Assembly (NCBI RefSeq): GCF_964355755.1
Contig: NC_092678.1
Location: 891,922-955,921 of the forward strand
Length of the DNA stretch: 64,000 nucleotides
Source: Antedon mediterranea
Lineage: Eukaryota > Echinodermata > Crinoidea > Comatulida > Antedonidae
Direction: 5' to 3'
Position 1 is the stretch's first letter; the number at the start of each line of letters is the position of its first letter. The position numbers were made by a program, and so were the translations under genes. The notes under the pieces are model-generated. The model made no database searches. It was not told the DNA's origin and worked only from the letters and a program-made list of their open reading frames with translations. Shown piece by piece: positions 45,104 to 56,100 of this stretch.

Positions 45104-45712
45104 TTAAAGACACCTTCCCTACAATTTGTGACGTTTTGTAAAAATAATAAACCATGTCATTCCTTGTCTTAAATGTACGTTTTATGGTAAATTATGATAA
45201 AAAGTGAGAAACAATGCACTACCTAAGTAGCTCGCGGCGACTGACCTCTCGTGGACGGTCTTTAGGCCTAGCCTAGCTAGGCTTAATTTTGTAGGCCTAT
45301 CTGGTAAACATCGGTAACGTACAAACATCGTACGCTAGCTATATACCTAGCCTGACGTTGTATAGTTTCTGCATTAATTGTCTTTCTATTTTTGCCAGAC
45401 TCCATTGATGCAAATTGGGGAAAACCCGGTATTTTCGCTGAAAAGTTAGGAGTCTTCCATTTGTTTTGGCCTCGCGATCGATCGAAAAGTGGGTTAATTA
45501 CAGAAGAAAAGCAGAAATATCAATCCGTGCGCAATGCATTTTGGGATTTATAGCAGGCCCCTATAATTATTAGAATCGACTTATTTTTCACATTTTTAAC
45601 CATTTAAAGACGAAAAAAGATATCGCAATAGGACCATATGGTATTATTTTTACATTAAATATAGTTTGTGATCTTAAAATAGATCTAAAAAACGTAGGGA
45701 AGGTGTCTTTAA
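45104..45712. mobile_element. 609-bp non-autonomous element with TTAA ends (P4 type)
   Basis: The left end TTAAAGACACCTTCCCTAC is matched exactly by the right end GTAGGGAAGGTGTCTTTAA, a perfect 19-bp terminal inverted repeat including TTAA. The interior has TAGGCCTA motifs and no ORF. TTAA termini again suggest a piggyBac-like mobilising enzyme. Confidence 0.88.
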
Positions 45713-45932
45713 CCAAGGCAATCAGCATGCTGAGCTCTAGATATCAAAGGGTTTATCTGTGGCTGCGACACTATCAGTTCCATGCCCTCAACAAACACCC
45801 CGCAAAATGTACATAGTACAGTATTGTTGGTATTTGTTGCAGCCAGACATAAGATCAAAGGACTGTTACAAGTTCCTATCTTGGCAAGGCAAGCTCAGTG
45901 TCCTGTTATTAGATTGCCTTACATTACCTGTT

Positions 45933-45938
45933 TTTATT
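45933..45938 (-). terminator. Candidate polyadenylation signal of P450-A
   Basis: AATAAA on the minus strand (TTTATT on plus), about 56 bp past the stop codon of the P450 gene. Confidence 0.45.
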
Positions 45939-45941
45939 AAA

Positions 45942-46050
45942 GATTGAATACTTTGATGCTTAGCCACAACTTCAAAGTATTGAGGAGTGTAGTTTATTTG
46001 GATTGAATACTTTGATGCTTAGCAACAACTTCAAAGTATTGAGGAGTGTA
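45942..46050 (-). repeat. Tandem duplication of the P450-A coding tail
   Basis: ATTGAATACTTTGATGCTTA and CAACTTCAAAGTATTGAGGA occur at about 45942-45992 and 46001-46050. The upper copy codes the C-terminus (PQYFEVVAKHQ); the lower copy lies beyond the stop codon as a pseudo-tail. Confidence 0.85.
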
Positions 46051-48527
46051 GGTTATACCTATAACAGGTTCAAAGCTTGGACGAGGACTGCATTCAGGAA
46101 GTTCAAAGGTGAAACTCTGAAGAAGTCTCGACGCAAATATGTAGATCTCCATTTTACCTAAACTTTCTCCCAAACATGAGCGTCTACCTACAACAAAATT
46201 ATGAAAACAGTTATATTTGATTTTTTTTTTAAACACACTGTCACAGCACATAACTGAATTGTGCATGTCTAACAATACTGTTCAATAATTTAATCACACT
46301 GTCACAGCACATAACTGAATTGTGCATGTCTAACAATACTGTTCAATAAACACACAGTCACAGCACATAACTGAATTGTGCATGTCTAACAATACTGTTC
46401 AATAATTTAATCACACTGTCACAGCACATAACTGAATTGTGCATGTCTAACAATACTGTTCAATAATTTAAACACACTGTCACAGCACATAACTGAATTG
46501 TGCATGTCTAACAATACTGTTCAATAATTTAATCAACACTAACAGATACAAACATAGAAATTTAAACTTTCCGCTTAGGTCAAGGGTCATATACTGTAGG
46601 CTACACACACACACCAATGGGCCACTTACAAAACATAACTATAGTATAACATTAAGGATAAATTTGTTAAACTAAAGCATTTAATAAACAAAAGATTAGA
46701 GGAATAAGACTTACCTACACCAAACGGCATAAGTATGTCGTGTTTGATGAAGGTCTTTCCGTCAGAATCCAGAAACCGATCTGGTTTAAACTCAGCAGGG
46801 TTTTCCCAATATTTTGGGTCCATGTGGATCAAAGATAGATTGATATTAAAAGTAGTATTAGCTGGTATATCATAGCCATTTACAACAGTATCAGCAGTAG
46901 TGTTGTGCGGGATAAGAACGGCTGCAATGTTGGATAGGCGTTGCACCTCACAAATTGTGGCTTCAAAATATGGTACTTTCGGTTTGTCTTGCAAGGTTAG
47001 GGGGCGCTCTCCACCAGTTGCGCTCTCTATCTCATCCTTGATCTAACAAAAGAAATTACATTTTTAAATGTTGTGAGTGTACTATTAACCATACAAATTT
47101 ACTGGAAATAATTTTTTTTCTTTATTTATATTATGATCTTGCACTTGATATATTCATCTTGACAACATAGCACACACTATACAAGACCTTTAGAAGAAGT
47201 AGTAGTTGTAGTCATTTAAAAACAAAATACTTACTCGTTGTTGGACATCAGGGTAACAGATCATGTAGAGTAGGAACCACATAATGGTACTTGTTGTAGT
47301 TTCTGTCCCAGCTAAAAATAGTCCCAAAATGGCACGCCATACGTCATTTATATCGTCTGAAGCGGTTTTGCCTCCCAAATTGGCAGATTTCCCCGCTGCA
47401 GAGGCGTCTTTTTTTGCATCAGAACTGCCGCTTTCCGTGTTAGGAGATTCTGTTTTCGCAGCATCGTTTTCAGCACTAGCATCTTGTTTGAATTGGAGCA
47501 GTAACATGTCAATAATGTCCCGGATATTATTTTCATCGAACGTATCAATGTGTTCTTTAACGTGTGATTTTAAAAATGCTATTATGTTGTTAACATATTT
47601 GTAACGCTTAGAATGAAACCGCATTAGAAATGGTATTGCTTCTTCTATGCGAGCAAAGTGCGTGTACTTAAAGTAAGCGTTTACGTCATCAAGAAGGTTT
47701 TGGAACTTAGGGTCGTCATACTCGTATCGTTTACCAAAACTCATAGAACATATAATATTAGATACAGCGTTTAAAACACATGTTAGAGGGTAGAATTTAC
47801 CTCCGTCTTCCTGTTGAATCGAATGACATAGTTGACGAGCTTCTACACTTATCTGTTCCTCAATACTTCTTTTACCCATTCCGAAAAATCGTAGACTTGT
47901 GACCAACCATCTTCGATGCCTTTTCCAATCCTCTCCATTTTCAAGTATAACACCACCTATCAAATGCAAGAACAATAATGACAAAAACAAACAAAAACAC
48001 CAATCTGTATTGCAGCAGCCTAGATAGTAATTACTAATATTATTAAAAGGCGACAATAGCTTTTCATACCACCTGGTGACCTACATCACGTGACTTTAGT
48101 GTAAATAAAATAGTATTTTACTACTACTAGGCCTAGGCCCCTACTTACCTTTTACACCAAACTTCTCTCTTACGCCTACTAGGTCAGCCCTATCCGAAAA
48201 AACATCACCTTGTTTAATTAGTAAATCCTTAGCAAGCTTTGCATCATTAACAATGACATTCCTTTTAGAGCCTATGTAGAAAGTGACAATCGGACCGTAT
48301 TGTTTAGCCCACTTCTTAAAAGTACCGATAGGATTCGAACGGTCGATCCACGGGATTGAACCGATTACAGGTAGCCTTGGTGGACCAGGTGGTAACTTTA
48401 GTAGGCCTTCGCTTTGACTTTGAGTATATATGATAAATACAGCCGTTAATAGTAGAATTATAAGACAAAGTGTAAAGCTGTTAATATTCTGAAGATAACC
48501 TTGAAACAAGTATAATGTCTCCACCAT
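45994..48527 (-). CDS. Cytochrome P450, CYP2 clan (P450-A)
   Basis: Four exons: 48527-48149, 47956-47235, 47042-46715, 46187-45994; 540 aa in frame. An N-terminal membrane anchor (TLCLIILLLTAVFIIY) is followed by a Pro-rich hinge (LPPGPPRLPVIG). I-helix AGTETT is at ~342-347, K-helix ExxR (EVQR) at 399-402, FKPDRF as the PxRF block, and the heme loop PFGVGRRSCLG has the axial Cys at ~481. Expected reaction: heme monooxygenation in the ER membrane; substrate unknown. Compared with its two neighbours it has an extra ~40-residue Ala/Ser/Lys/Glu-rich stretch just before the I-helix, which accounts for its greater length. It shares intron positions with P450-B and P450-C, so they arose by tandem duplication. 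Similarity to CYP2U/CYP2R-type enzymes is likely but the subfamily is not assignable by eye. Confidence 0.95.
46230..46535. repeat. ~61-bp tandem repeat, 5 copies, in P450-A intron 3
   Basis: CACACTGTCACAGCACATAA starts copies at about 46234, 46295, 46351, 46412 and 46473; the third is shorter by a few bases. Almost no divergence. Confidence 0.93.
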
Positions 48528-49676
48528 TATTTAGATAGAAAATAAAATCATGAAAGCATACAAAACTTTTCAGGTGGTACGTCAGCGTCTAAAAAACTTT
48601 TCTCCCGGGTATGGAACGGAAAATATATGGTGCGCTATACATGAAAAAATTAACAGAGCGGAAGAGGGCGTGCTATTCAATATTTCAACTATCAGAGAGG
48701 TGATATTAAGCCGAAGCTTTATAAGATAATATTTGCTTTCGACCCATTTTGGGATGATTTTGATAACCTTTTGTGACGTCGATGAAAGAAAGATTTCAAT
48801 TTGGAAATTGTGGATTTATCAAAACAAAAGTAATATCTTTTGATGTTATATAGATACATAATAAGCACATTTAAAAAAAATATGTACAGCTTGTATCGCG
48901 AATGTTATTTTGTACACTTTATTGAATGGTTAGTAACGACTATTCAATATTATATTTTAATGTACACAATATTAATTCAACATTTATTAATTTCTATCAA
49001 TGGTGTACAATGGTAAAAACAAAAGAAACAAATCGTAATATATAATTAAACAATTCACAACAATACCATCATTAAAAAAAGTTTAAAAGGTCATGACAAT
49101 AACATTTAAGTTTAAAGGTCTAATTCGAATACAATAGGTCACTTGTTTAAAAAAAGTCTATAACCTACAAGAAAATATAATAATTTAAATGAATACTGAA
49201 AACGTAGGTTACACACACAAATGAACAGCAAACTTGAAATGTGATGCGTCAAAATACTGATGCGCACGCGTCCTGCGCATCCAGTCTCTATGTCGCATTT
49301 ATTTTTTTTTTCTCTCTCATTTTTATAGCGCACATACCACTCAAGAGTGCTCAAGGCGCATTCAAAAAAATAAAAACAAATCATACAAATGCCTGACAAA
49401 TAAAATGCAATTTCTTTGGAGGGTCCCCATCCGTTCTCGTTCTGTCGCGGTCCCGGACCCCTACCTAGGTGACCAAACAAAGGAACAGGATACACATTTG
49501 CCTTGCCACAGACGACCGGGTGCTCAGAGACAACAACCAAGACAGAGGCACCCCAAAGATAATGCTGGCCAGGAAAAAGTATACTATAAAATTCTAGAAC
49601 TTTAAGAAACCTCATTATTTCCATATGCCTTAATGAATAAATGTGTTTTTAATAATTTTTTAAAAGTATCAACAGT
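48528..49676. other. Intergenic region between P450-A and P450-B
   Basis: AT-rich. A segment at about 49318-49365 (TTTTATAGCGCACATACCAC, then AGTGCTCAAGGCGC) has the look of a dispersed repeat end, followed by a GC-richer 200-bp stretch with a 66-codon ORF I cannot identify. No supported gene. Confidence 0.5.
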
Positions 49677-52630
49677 TTATCGTGGTGTTGCTATGATCTC
49701 ATAGTATTGAGGACATTGAGTGATCCCTGTAATCGGTTCAAAACTAGGCTGTGGGACTCCTTCTGGAAGTTCAAAATCATATCGCTGAAGAAGTCTTGAC
49801 AGGAATATGTAGAGTTCCATTTTAGCGAGATTTTCACCAAGACAAGCTCGTCGACCTGAATGACAACAATAATATAATAAATTCAATTAAATCAATTTAA
49901 TCTAAGTTCAGTAAATTGCATTACTGTACACTGCTAGCTCAATTGTAGGCTACTATCAATGACGAATGAGGTTAGAAAATAAAAAATTCCAAAAGGATAC
50001 CGTACCTAGACCAAAAGGATACCGTACCTAGACCAAAAGGATACCGTACCTAGACCAAAAGGCATGAATGCCTCTTGCTTTACAAACATCGCTTCATCGT
50101 CATCAAGGAATCTTTCAGGTTTAAATTCCAACGGGTTTTCCCAGTATTTTGGATCAGTGTGAATGGAAGTTAAATTCAGATTGAAGTTGGTATTCGCTGG
50201 TATATCGTATCCATTGACGACGAAATCGGCGCTTGTGCAGTGAGCCAAGAGCGCAGGCGCAACATTCGACAAGCGTTGCACTTCACAGATCGTTGCTTCA
50301 AAATATGGAACTTTTAGTTTGTCTCCTGATGTTAGTGATCGCTCCTTTCCAGTAGCTGTATCAATTTCTTGTTGGATCTATAAGATAACGATTTGAATCA
50401 TTATTATTAGGCTATTTTATTGCATCTTAAAGAAGAGATAAAGGGTTGTTGAATTAGGCCTAGGCCCATGTTTAAATACTAATTTTGTATTTATTATTTT
50501 GTTTGCATAATGTAAGATCGGCTGTTACAATGCAATAATAAGTACCGATACATAATGGTTTAGTGTTCGCTGTACGTTATAACTACGGTATACTACGGTA
50601 CGTCATTATTGAGAAGCAAGCCGGTAACTAACCCGTTGTTGTATCGCTGGATAGCAAACCATGTACTGAAGAAACCATAGAATTGTACTAGTTGAAGTGT
50701 CTGTTCCCGCCAAAAAGATCATCAGAATTGCGCGCCAAAGAGACTCCACATCGTCCGTTTTGTTCACAGCAGACGATTTTCCCAACCTGCTTAAAGTCTG
50801 CTCTTCTTCAACCGATTCTTGCTCACTTTGCAACAGCAACATATCAATCAGATCCCGTATGTTGTTTTTATCGAAGTTTTTTTTATGTTCTTTCATATGA
50901 GAATTGAAAAACTCGATAATATTCGCAACATGTTGTCTTCTTTTAACAAATAGTTTCATGATTAGAGGCAAAAGTTCCTCAATTCTACCAAAATGTGAAT
51001 AGCTGAAAAATGCGTTTACATCTTCAAGAAGTCCTTGGAATTTAGAATCGTCATATTCATATCTTTTACCAAAACTAATTGAACATATTATATTGGAAAC
51101 CGCATTTTCGATGTATTTTTTAGGAAAGAATTTTCCAGATTCTTGATCAATTTCATGGCATAGTTTGTCAGCTTCTGTACTAATTTGTTCTTCAATACTT
51201 CTTTTACCCAATCCAAAATGGCGGAGACCGGTCACGATCCATCTTCTATGAGTTTTCCAAGCGATCCCGTTTTCAAGAGCAAGGCTTCCTAAAAAATAAT
51301 AATCAATAAAGTTTTTATTTTGTTGACGTTATGGTTACTAAATGTCTAAAAAGATTTCATTACGCAGACGTTAAGCTTGGTTCCCACTAGGAAGCAACGC
51401 AATAGAGCAACGCAAGCGAGTTGACCAATCACAAACGAAAATTCAAATAATCCATTGGTTTTGATTGGTTAAATTACTTACGTCGCGCTTACGTCGTTGC
51501 GTTACGTTCTAGTAGGAACCAAAGCTTTACTACTGCTTTAATAAAGTATGAAAATCGAATTCATTAAATAATATTTAATTTGACCCTAAAAATGGATTCT
51601 CTGTTATTGATGAAATATTACTTTGCAATGATAACCTCCAACTATAAACGTTTCTTGTTTATTAAGCCTTGTCTAGACATCAAACTTTATGTGACAACAA
51701 AATGTGATGAAACCATATATGGACATGCTTTGTCATATCACTACCATATTTGGGAACATCACTACCATATTTGGAAACATCACTACCATATTTGGGAACA
51801 TCACACTTGTTTTGTCAAACTATTTCAAGTCTCCCGGAAAGTTATCACTTCATTTTGCGGATATCATTTAATACTCAGGTATCCCGTCGATCAGAAGAAT
51901 GCGGATTTAGACTCAGTATGTCCTTCACGAAAGCAAGGAACACGTAATTTAGATATTAAAATAATTATTATTTTTTATCATACTGTGTAACCAAAAGAGA
52001 CAACAATCGAGCACAAACATTTTCCCTGTAATATTGTATATAATAAATGTGATAAAATCTATCTACCTATTATCATCATCATTATCTAATTATTTTTAAG
52101 AGTTATTGTTAAAGTACTATTGTTCTAATATTAAATCTATTGTTTTCTTTCACGTCTTTCCTCCTTTTTAAGAATACAGTCTAATTAGGATCTAAATAAT
52201 TAAGTCACTACCTAGCTTACTAAGTTAAGTATTGTTGGTTGTAAAGTGTTGTTTTCTCACCTTCAACTCCCCAATTCATCCGAGCCGCCAGAATATCCGC
52301 TCGTTGTGAAAACACGTCTGCATGTTTTATCAGCAATTCTCGTGCTAATTTAGCGTCATTTACCAAAACAGACCGCCTAGAACCAATGTAATACGTCACA
52401 ATCGGTCCGTAGTCTTTGGTCCAACTGGCTAGCGATTTCACAGGATTTTTACGGTCTATCCATGGAATCGAACCCAGTATCGGTACAGCAGGCGGTCCAG
52501 GAGGTAGATTCAGTTTACGTTTCCGCTTTGTTAAATAAATGATTGATAAGAATGCGAGTAAACAAACAACGATTAAGGTAGGATTCAGGTACAAGTTTGG
52601 AATCTCCGAAAAAAAATGTTGTTCTTCCAT
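49677..52630 (-). CDS. Cytochrome P450, CYP2 clan (P450-B)
   Basis: Four exons: 52630-52261, 51288-50633, 50377-50050, 49855-49677; 510 aa in frame. The N-terminal anchor (NPTLIVVCLLAFLSIIYL) is followed by LPPGPPAVPILGSIPW. I-helix AGTDTS is at ~317-322, EVQR at 374-377, FKPERF, and PFGLGRRACLG has the axial Cys at ~456. The architecture and all three intron positions match P450-A and P450-C; exon 3 is the same length (328 nt) as in P450-A. A microsomal monooxygenase of unknown substrate. Oddity: the donor of exon 3 lies in a 22-bp unit repeated three times, so two decoy donors follow it. Introns hold a P1 and a P2 MITE. Confidence 0.95.
49989..50054 (-). repeat. 22-bp tandem triplication covering the P450-B exon 3 donor
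   Basis: CCAAAAGGATACCGTACCTA plus GA repeats at 49989, 50011 and 50033. On the minus strand each ends TCTAG/GTACGG, giving donors at 50049, 50027 and 50005. The heme-loop reading (PFGLG) is correct only with the first; 22 bp shifts the frame. Confidence 0.92.
51371..51529 (+). mobile_element. P1-family palindromic MITE in P450-B intron 1
   Basis: TTAAGCTTGGTTCCCACTAG to CTAGTAGGAACCAAAGCTTT, with GTTGACCAATCACAAACG and its mirror TTTTGATTGGTTAAATTAC inside. Confidence 0.9.
51663..51828 (+). mobile_element. P2-family MITE with expanded internal repeat, in P450-B intron 1
   Basis: The left end AAGCCTTGTCTAGACATCAA is slightly changed. Four 'catcactaccatatttggga' units form the interior. The right end TTTTGTCAAACTATTTCAAG is incomplete. 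Confidence 0.75.
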
Positions 52631-52962
52631 AATGGTGGAATGGCGTATAAAGAACTCGAGACTTTAAGTGAGTGCTTCACACCTGTAGGCCTAATGATAC
52701 ACGGTGTATTGTTGGCTCAATCAATCAATCAATCCGAACAGAGTTCTTCAGATTAACAATGTATTATTTGCTTGATTGGACCATTGACCGGAATTACGTA
52801 AAGATCTTAATGACGACAATACTATCAACCTTGGAAGACTATTCATTTATTTACCAAATACGTATAGCTTACAATAGTAGTGAGAATTAATTAATTTAAT
52901 CACAAAACAAAATGTGTGTACACTACAATATACGGTTTGCAAATAGTATCTGCGCATTGCGT

Positions 52963-53158
52963 TAAAGGCTTCGGTTTACACGTACTTAAATTGCACGCAA
53001 CGCAACGACGTAGGCACAACGCAACACGTGAATTTACCAATCGCAATCGCGTGATTGGTAAAATTACTTGCGTTGAGCTAGCTTCTTCGTCACGTCCTTG
53101 TATTGCGCGTACCCCTTGCGTTGTGCGTACGTCATTGCGTTACGTATGAACCAAGCTG
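52963..53158 (-). mobile_element. P1-family MITE next to the ST8Sia stop codon
   Basis: Arms rich in CGCAACGCAACGACGTAGGC and CGTACGTCATTGCGTTACG flank TTTACCAATCGCAATCGCGT and GATTGGTAAAATTACTTGCG. It ends about 18 bp downstream of the sialyltransferase stop, so it is probably in that gene's 3'UTR. Confidence 0.8.
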
Positions 53159-53176
53159 TAGACGGACAACAATCAA

Positions 53177-56100
53177 TCAGATAGCACATTTGTCTGTAAC
53201 CATTCGAACGTAGCCCTGTTTATTTATCTCTACCAGTTTCTTATATTCACTCGGCATGTTGTGAGAGTTATTAAATTTACGAATAGATCTTCCGTCGTAG
53301 TGAAATGTAATTGTTCTTCCGTCAGGTGCAGTGTCGAACGGATAAAATCCATACAATGATATCATATCGCAAAACGGTAATGCTACTGTGTACAGATACA
53401 GCCCCGATGACGGACTGTTTGTAGCGCTCCAAAATCTAAAAAAAAAAAACAGAAATGAAATATGCAAATACATCGTGTAATGCAACAAACTGGAGAAAAC
53501 ATTTGGAAAAGGAAAAAGTCATGGTGCAGAATGCGGACACAGACGCGATATTCTTATGTGGAGATAATCAATAATTAAACAGAACAGAACATTATCATGA
53601 CTATCTCATTGTGTCGTCAAATCCTTCCAATAAAATTGGTTTGGTAACTATGGCTACACGTTACGTTATTCTTACCGTTTCAGCAAGGGCTGTAAATTCC
53701 TGAACGGCGGGTACGCGATTAAATTATCCAAGTGATGCTTTCGAAAAATGTCTACCAATGTCTTGTAATCGGCTCTGCGCAAACGCGATTTTGAAAACCA
53801 AATAACAGCGTTTGGAAACTCGCGAAACCTTTCAATTCGAAATTTTGGATCACACGACTTATCGTCACTTTTAACGCAGTATAGTAGACGTCTTGATCCA
53901 AAGCCGTTGTTAGTCATTACGTTTGTTTTGTTGCCAACATCATTCACAAATTCTTTTATTGGAGCCAAGTTTGATCTCATCACAAAATCATGTGCGTCAA
54001 TTTCAGCGCCACATCCACTGTTTAGCAGAATCCCACCATTACCTATGACTGCGCATGTGCGTTGTGGTGCAATTGTTTTTGCGTTACTTTTCAAGCTCTT
54101 TTTTTCGTGATAGTGCCTTGAAGGCCTCTTTCTTGTCAGCTTCTTTCTTGTCAGCTTTTTTCCGGTTGCTGTATTGCCATTTAATACAGTAGTGACATAT
54201 TTGATTGGTTTGTCTATTTGATTATCCGGTATGAGTATACTGGAAGAAAATCCTTCTTTCTTTGCTCTGGTTCTGAAATTGAATAAGAAAGTAATTATTA
54301 TGAACATCTAACAATCGAATGTCCGGTTTAGACACATTATATTTACCTTAGTTCTAACACTTTTTTTAAATTGATGGTTTTCTTAAACTTGGCTTCAAGA
54401 AGTGTTGTTAGATTTTTAATAGTCGGTTCTCTTGAAAGTCTGTGAAAAAGTTTACACATTATCAATAAATGTATTATTATTAATAAACTTAAACAAATTA
54501 TCTAAACTGCGTGCGTATGTGCGTGCGACGTGCGCTAGATGCAATTGTGCGAGTCAGAAATGTGTCTTTGAGATAATTTTCTAGCACTAGATGGCACGCT
54601 CGCTTCGCTCGCGTACCATCTAGGTCGTGCCCACAGATGGTTCTCGAATACACAGTATTTCAAGCGCGAAAAAAATGGAGATTTCAAATGTACGTACCGC
54701 AGGACTATAATACATTGTCGTTTACAGAAACGAATAGATATACACAATGATTTATGTAGTCAACCAAAATTAGCACCCTGGGAATTACTTCCGAGAGAGA
54801 AACAAAATGAGTCAAATTTTTTTATTTGGACTCATTTAAAAAAACCCAATTTGTGTTTTGTATGTAACATTAAGGGTTGAGGGATGGGGGAAGAAGATAG
54901 GTACAAAGAGGAAACATTTTAAAATATATTCTTATCCACTCAGTAACGAAATATTGTTTTTAATGTTTTATAGGCCTATAAATAATATACCACTAAATAC
55001 AGTAAAACATTTGCGATTTAATACGGTACTTTGTTAGAACTGTCACTGTCATAGTCGATTGAAATAGTAAAGTACATGTGTTACGATACACCACTACGAC
55101 GTTTATATATTTTTAAATTATTAATTAATACAAACGTTGAGAAGCAACTGTCAGTAATAACGTTTATTTATTTGTATATTATATGTTTATAATCTAACAG
55201 TAGGGCCTACCACTCACAGTAATAAAGTTTATTTGTATATATTTTTATATTACATCTAACAGTACCAACACTCACAGTAAGAAATTTGCGATTCAAATTG
55301 CGATCAAAAGTGGTTAATACCTTAACAGTATTGTACAGCATTGCAATACTATTTATGTTTATTCTCCAAGGGGGCCCATAAATCTAAATCTATACCTCTA
55401 TGGTTAAACCAAATAATTTGGAATGTTTATTTGTATATTATATGTTTATAATCTAACAGTAGGGCCTACCACTCACAGTAATAAAGTTTATTTGTATATA
55501 TTTTTATATTATATCTAACAGTACCAACACTCACAGTAAGAAATTTGCGATTCAAATTGCGATCAAAAGTGGTTAATACCTTAACAGTATTGTACAGCAT
55601 TGCAATACTATTTATGTTTATTCTCCAAGGGGGCCCGCCCATAAATCTAAATCTATACCTCTATGGTTAAACCAAATAATTTGGAATGTTTATTTGTATA
55701 TTATATGTTTATAATCTAACAGTAGGGCCTACCCACACTCACAGTAATAAAGTTTATTTGTATATATTTTTATATTACATCTAACAGTACCAACACTCAC
55801 AGTAAGACATTTGCGATTCAAATTGCGATCAAAAGTGGTTAATACCTTAACAGTATTGTACAGCATTGCAATACTATTTATGTTTATTCTCCAAGGGGGC
55901 CCATAAATCTAAATCTATACCTGTATGGTTAAACCAAATAATTTGGAATGTTCCATTCATCACAAATCAATACATTTGTAAAAACGTATATTAAATGTAT
56001 CAAAATAGTATTTTTTAAAGAAAATCGGCCTGTCTTCAACATTATGATGCTGTACTCGAACTGTTCAACCGGTTTTCAGCTATTAAAAACAATTATCGTA

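Noticed and set aside
47284-47604. 106-codon plus-strand ORF opposite P450-A
   Set aside because: Antisense shadow of the conserved P450 coding exon; similar shadows occur opposite P450-B (50692-50907) and P450-C (62036-62236).
49405-49605. 66-codon ORF between P450-A and P450-B
   Set aside because: Arg/Gln/Pro-rich, no recognisable domain, next to a likely repeat end; kept only as intergenic sequence.
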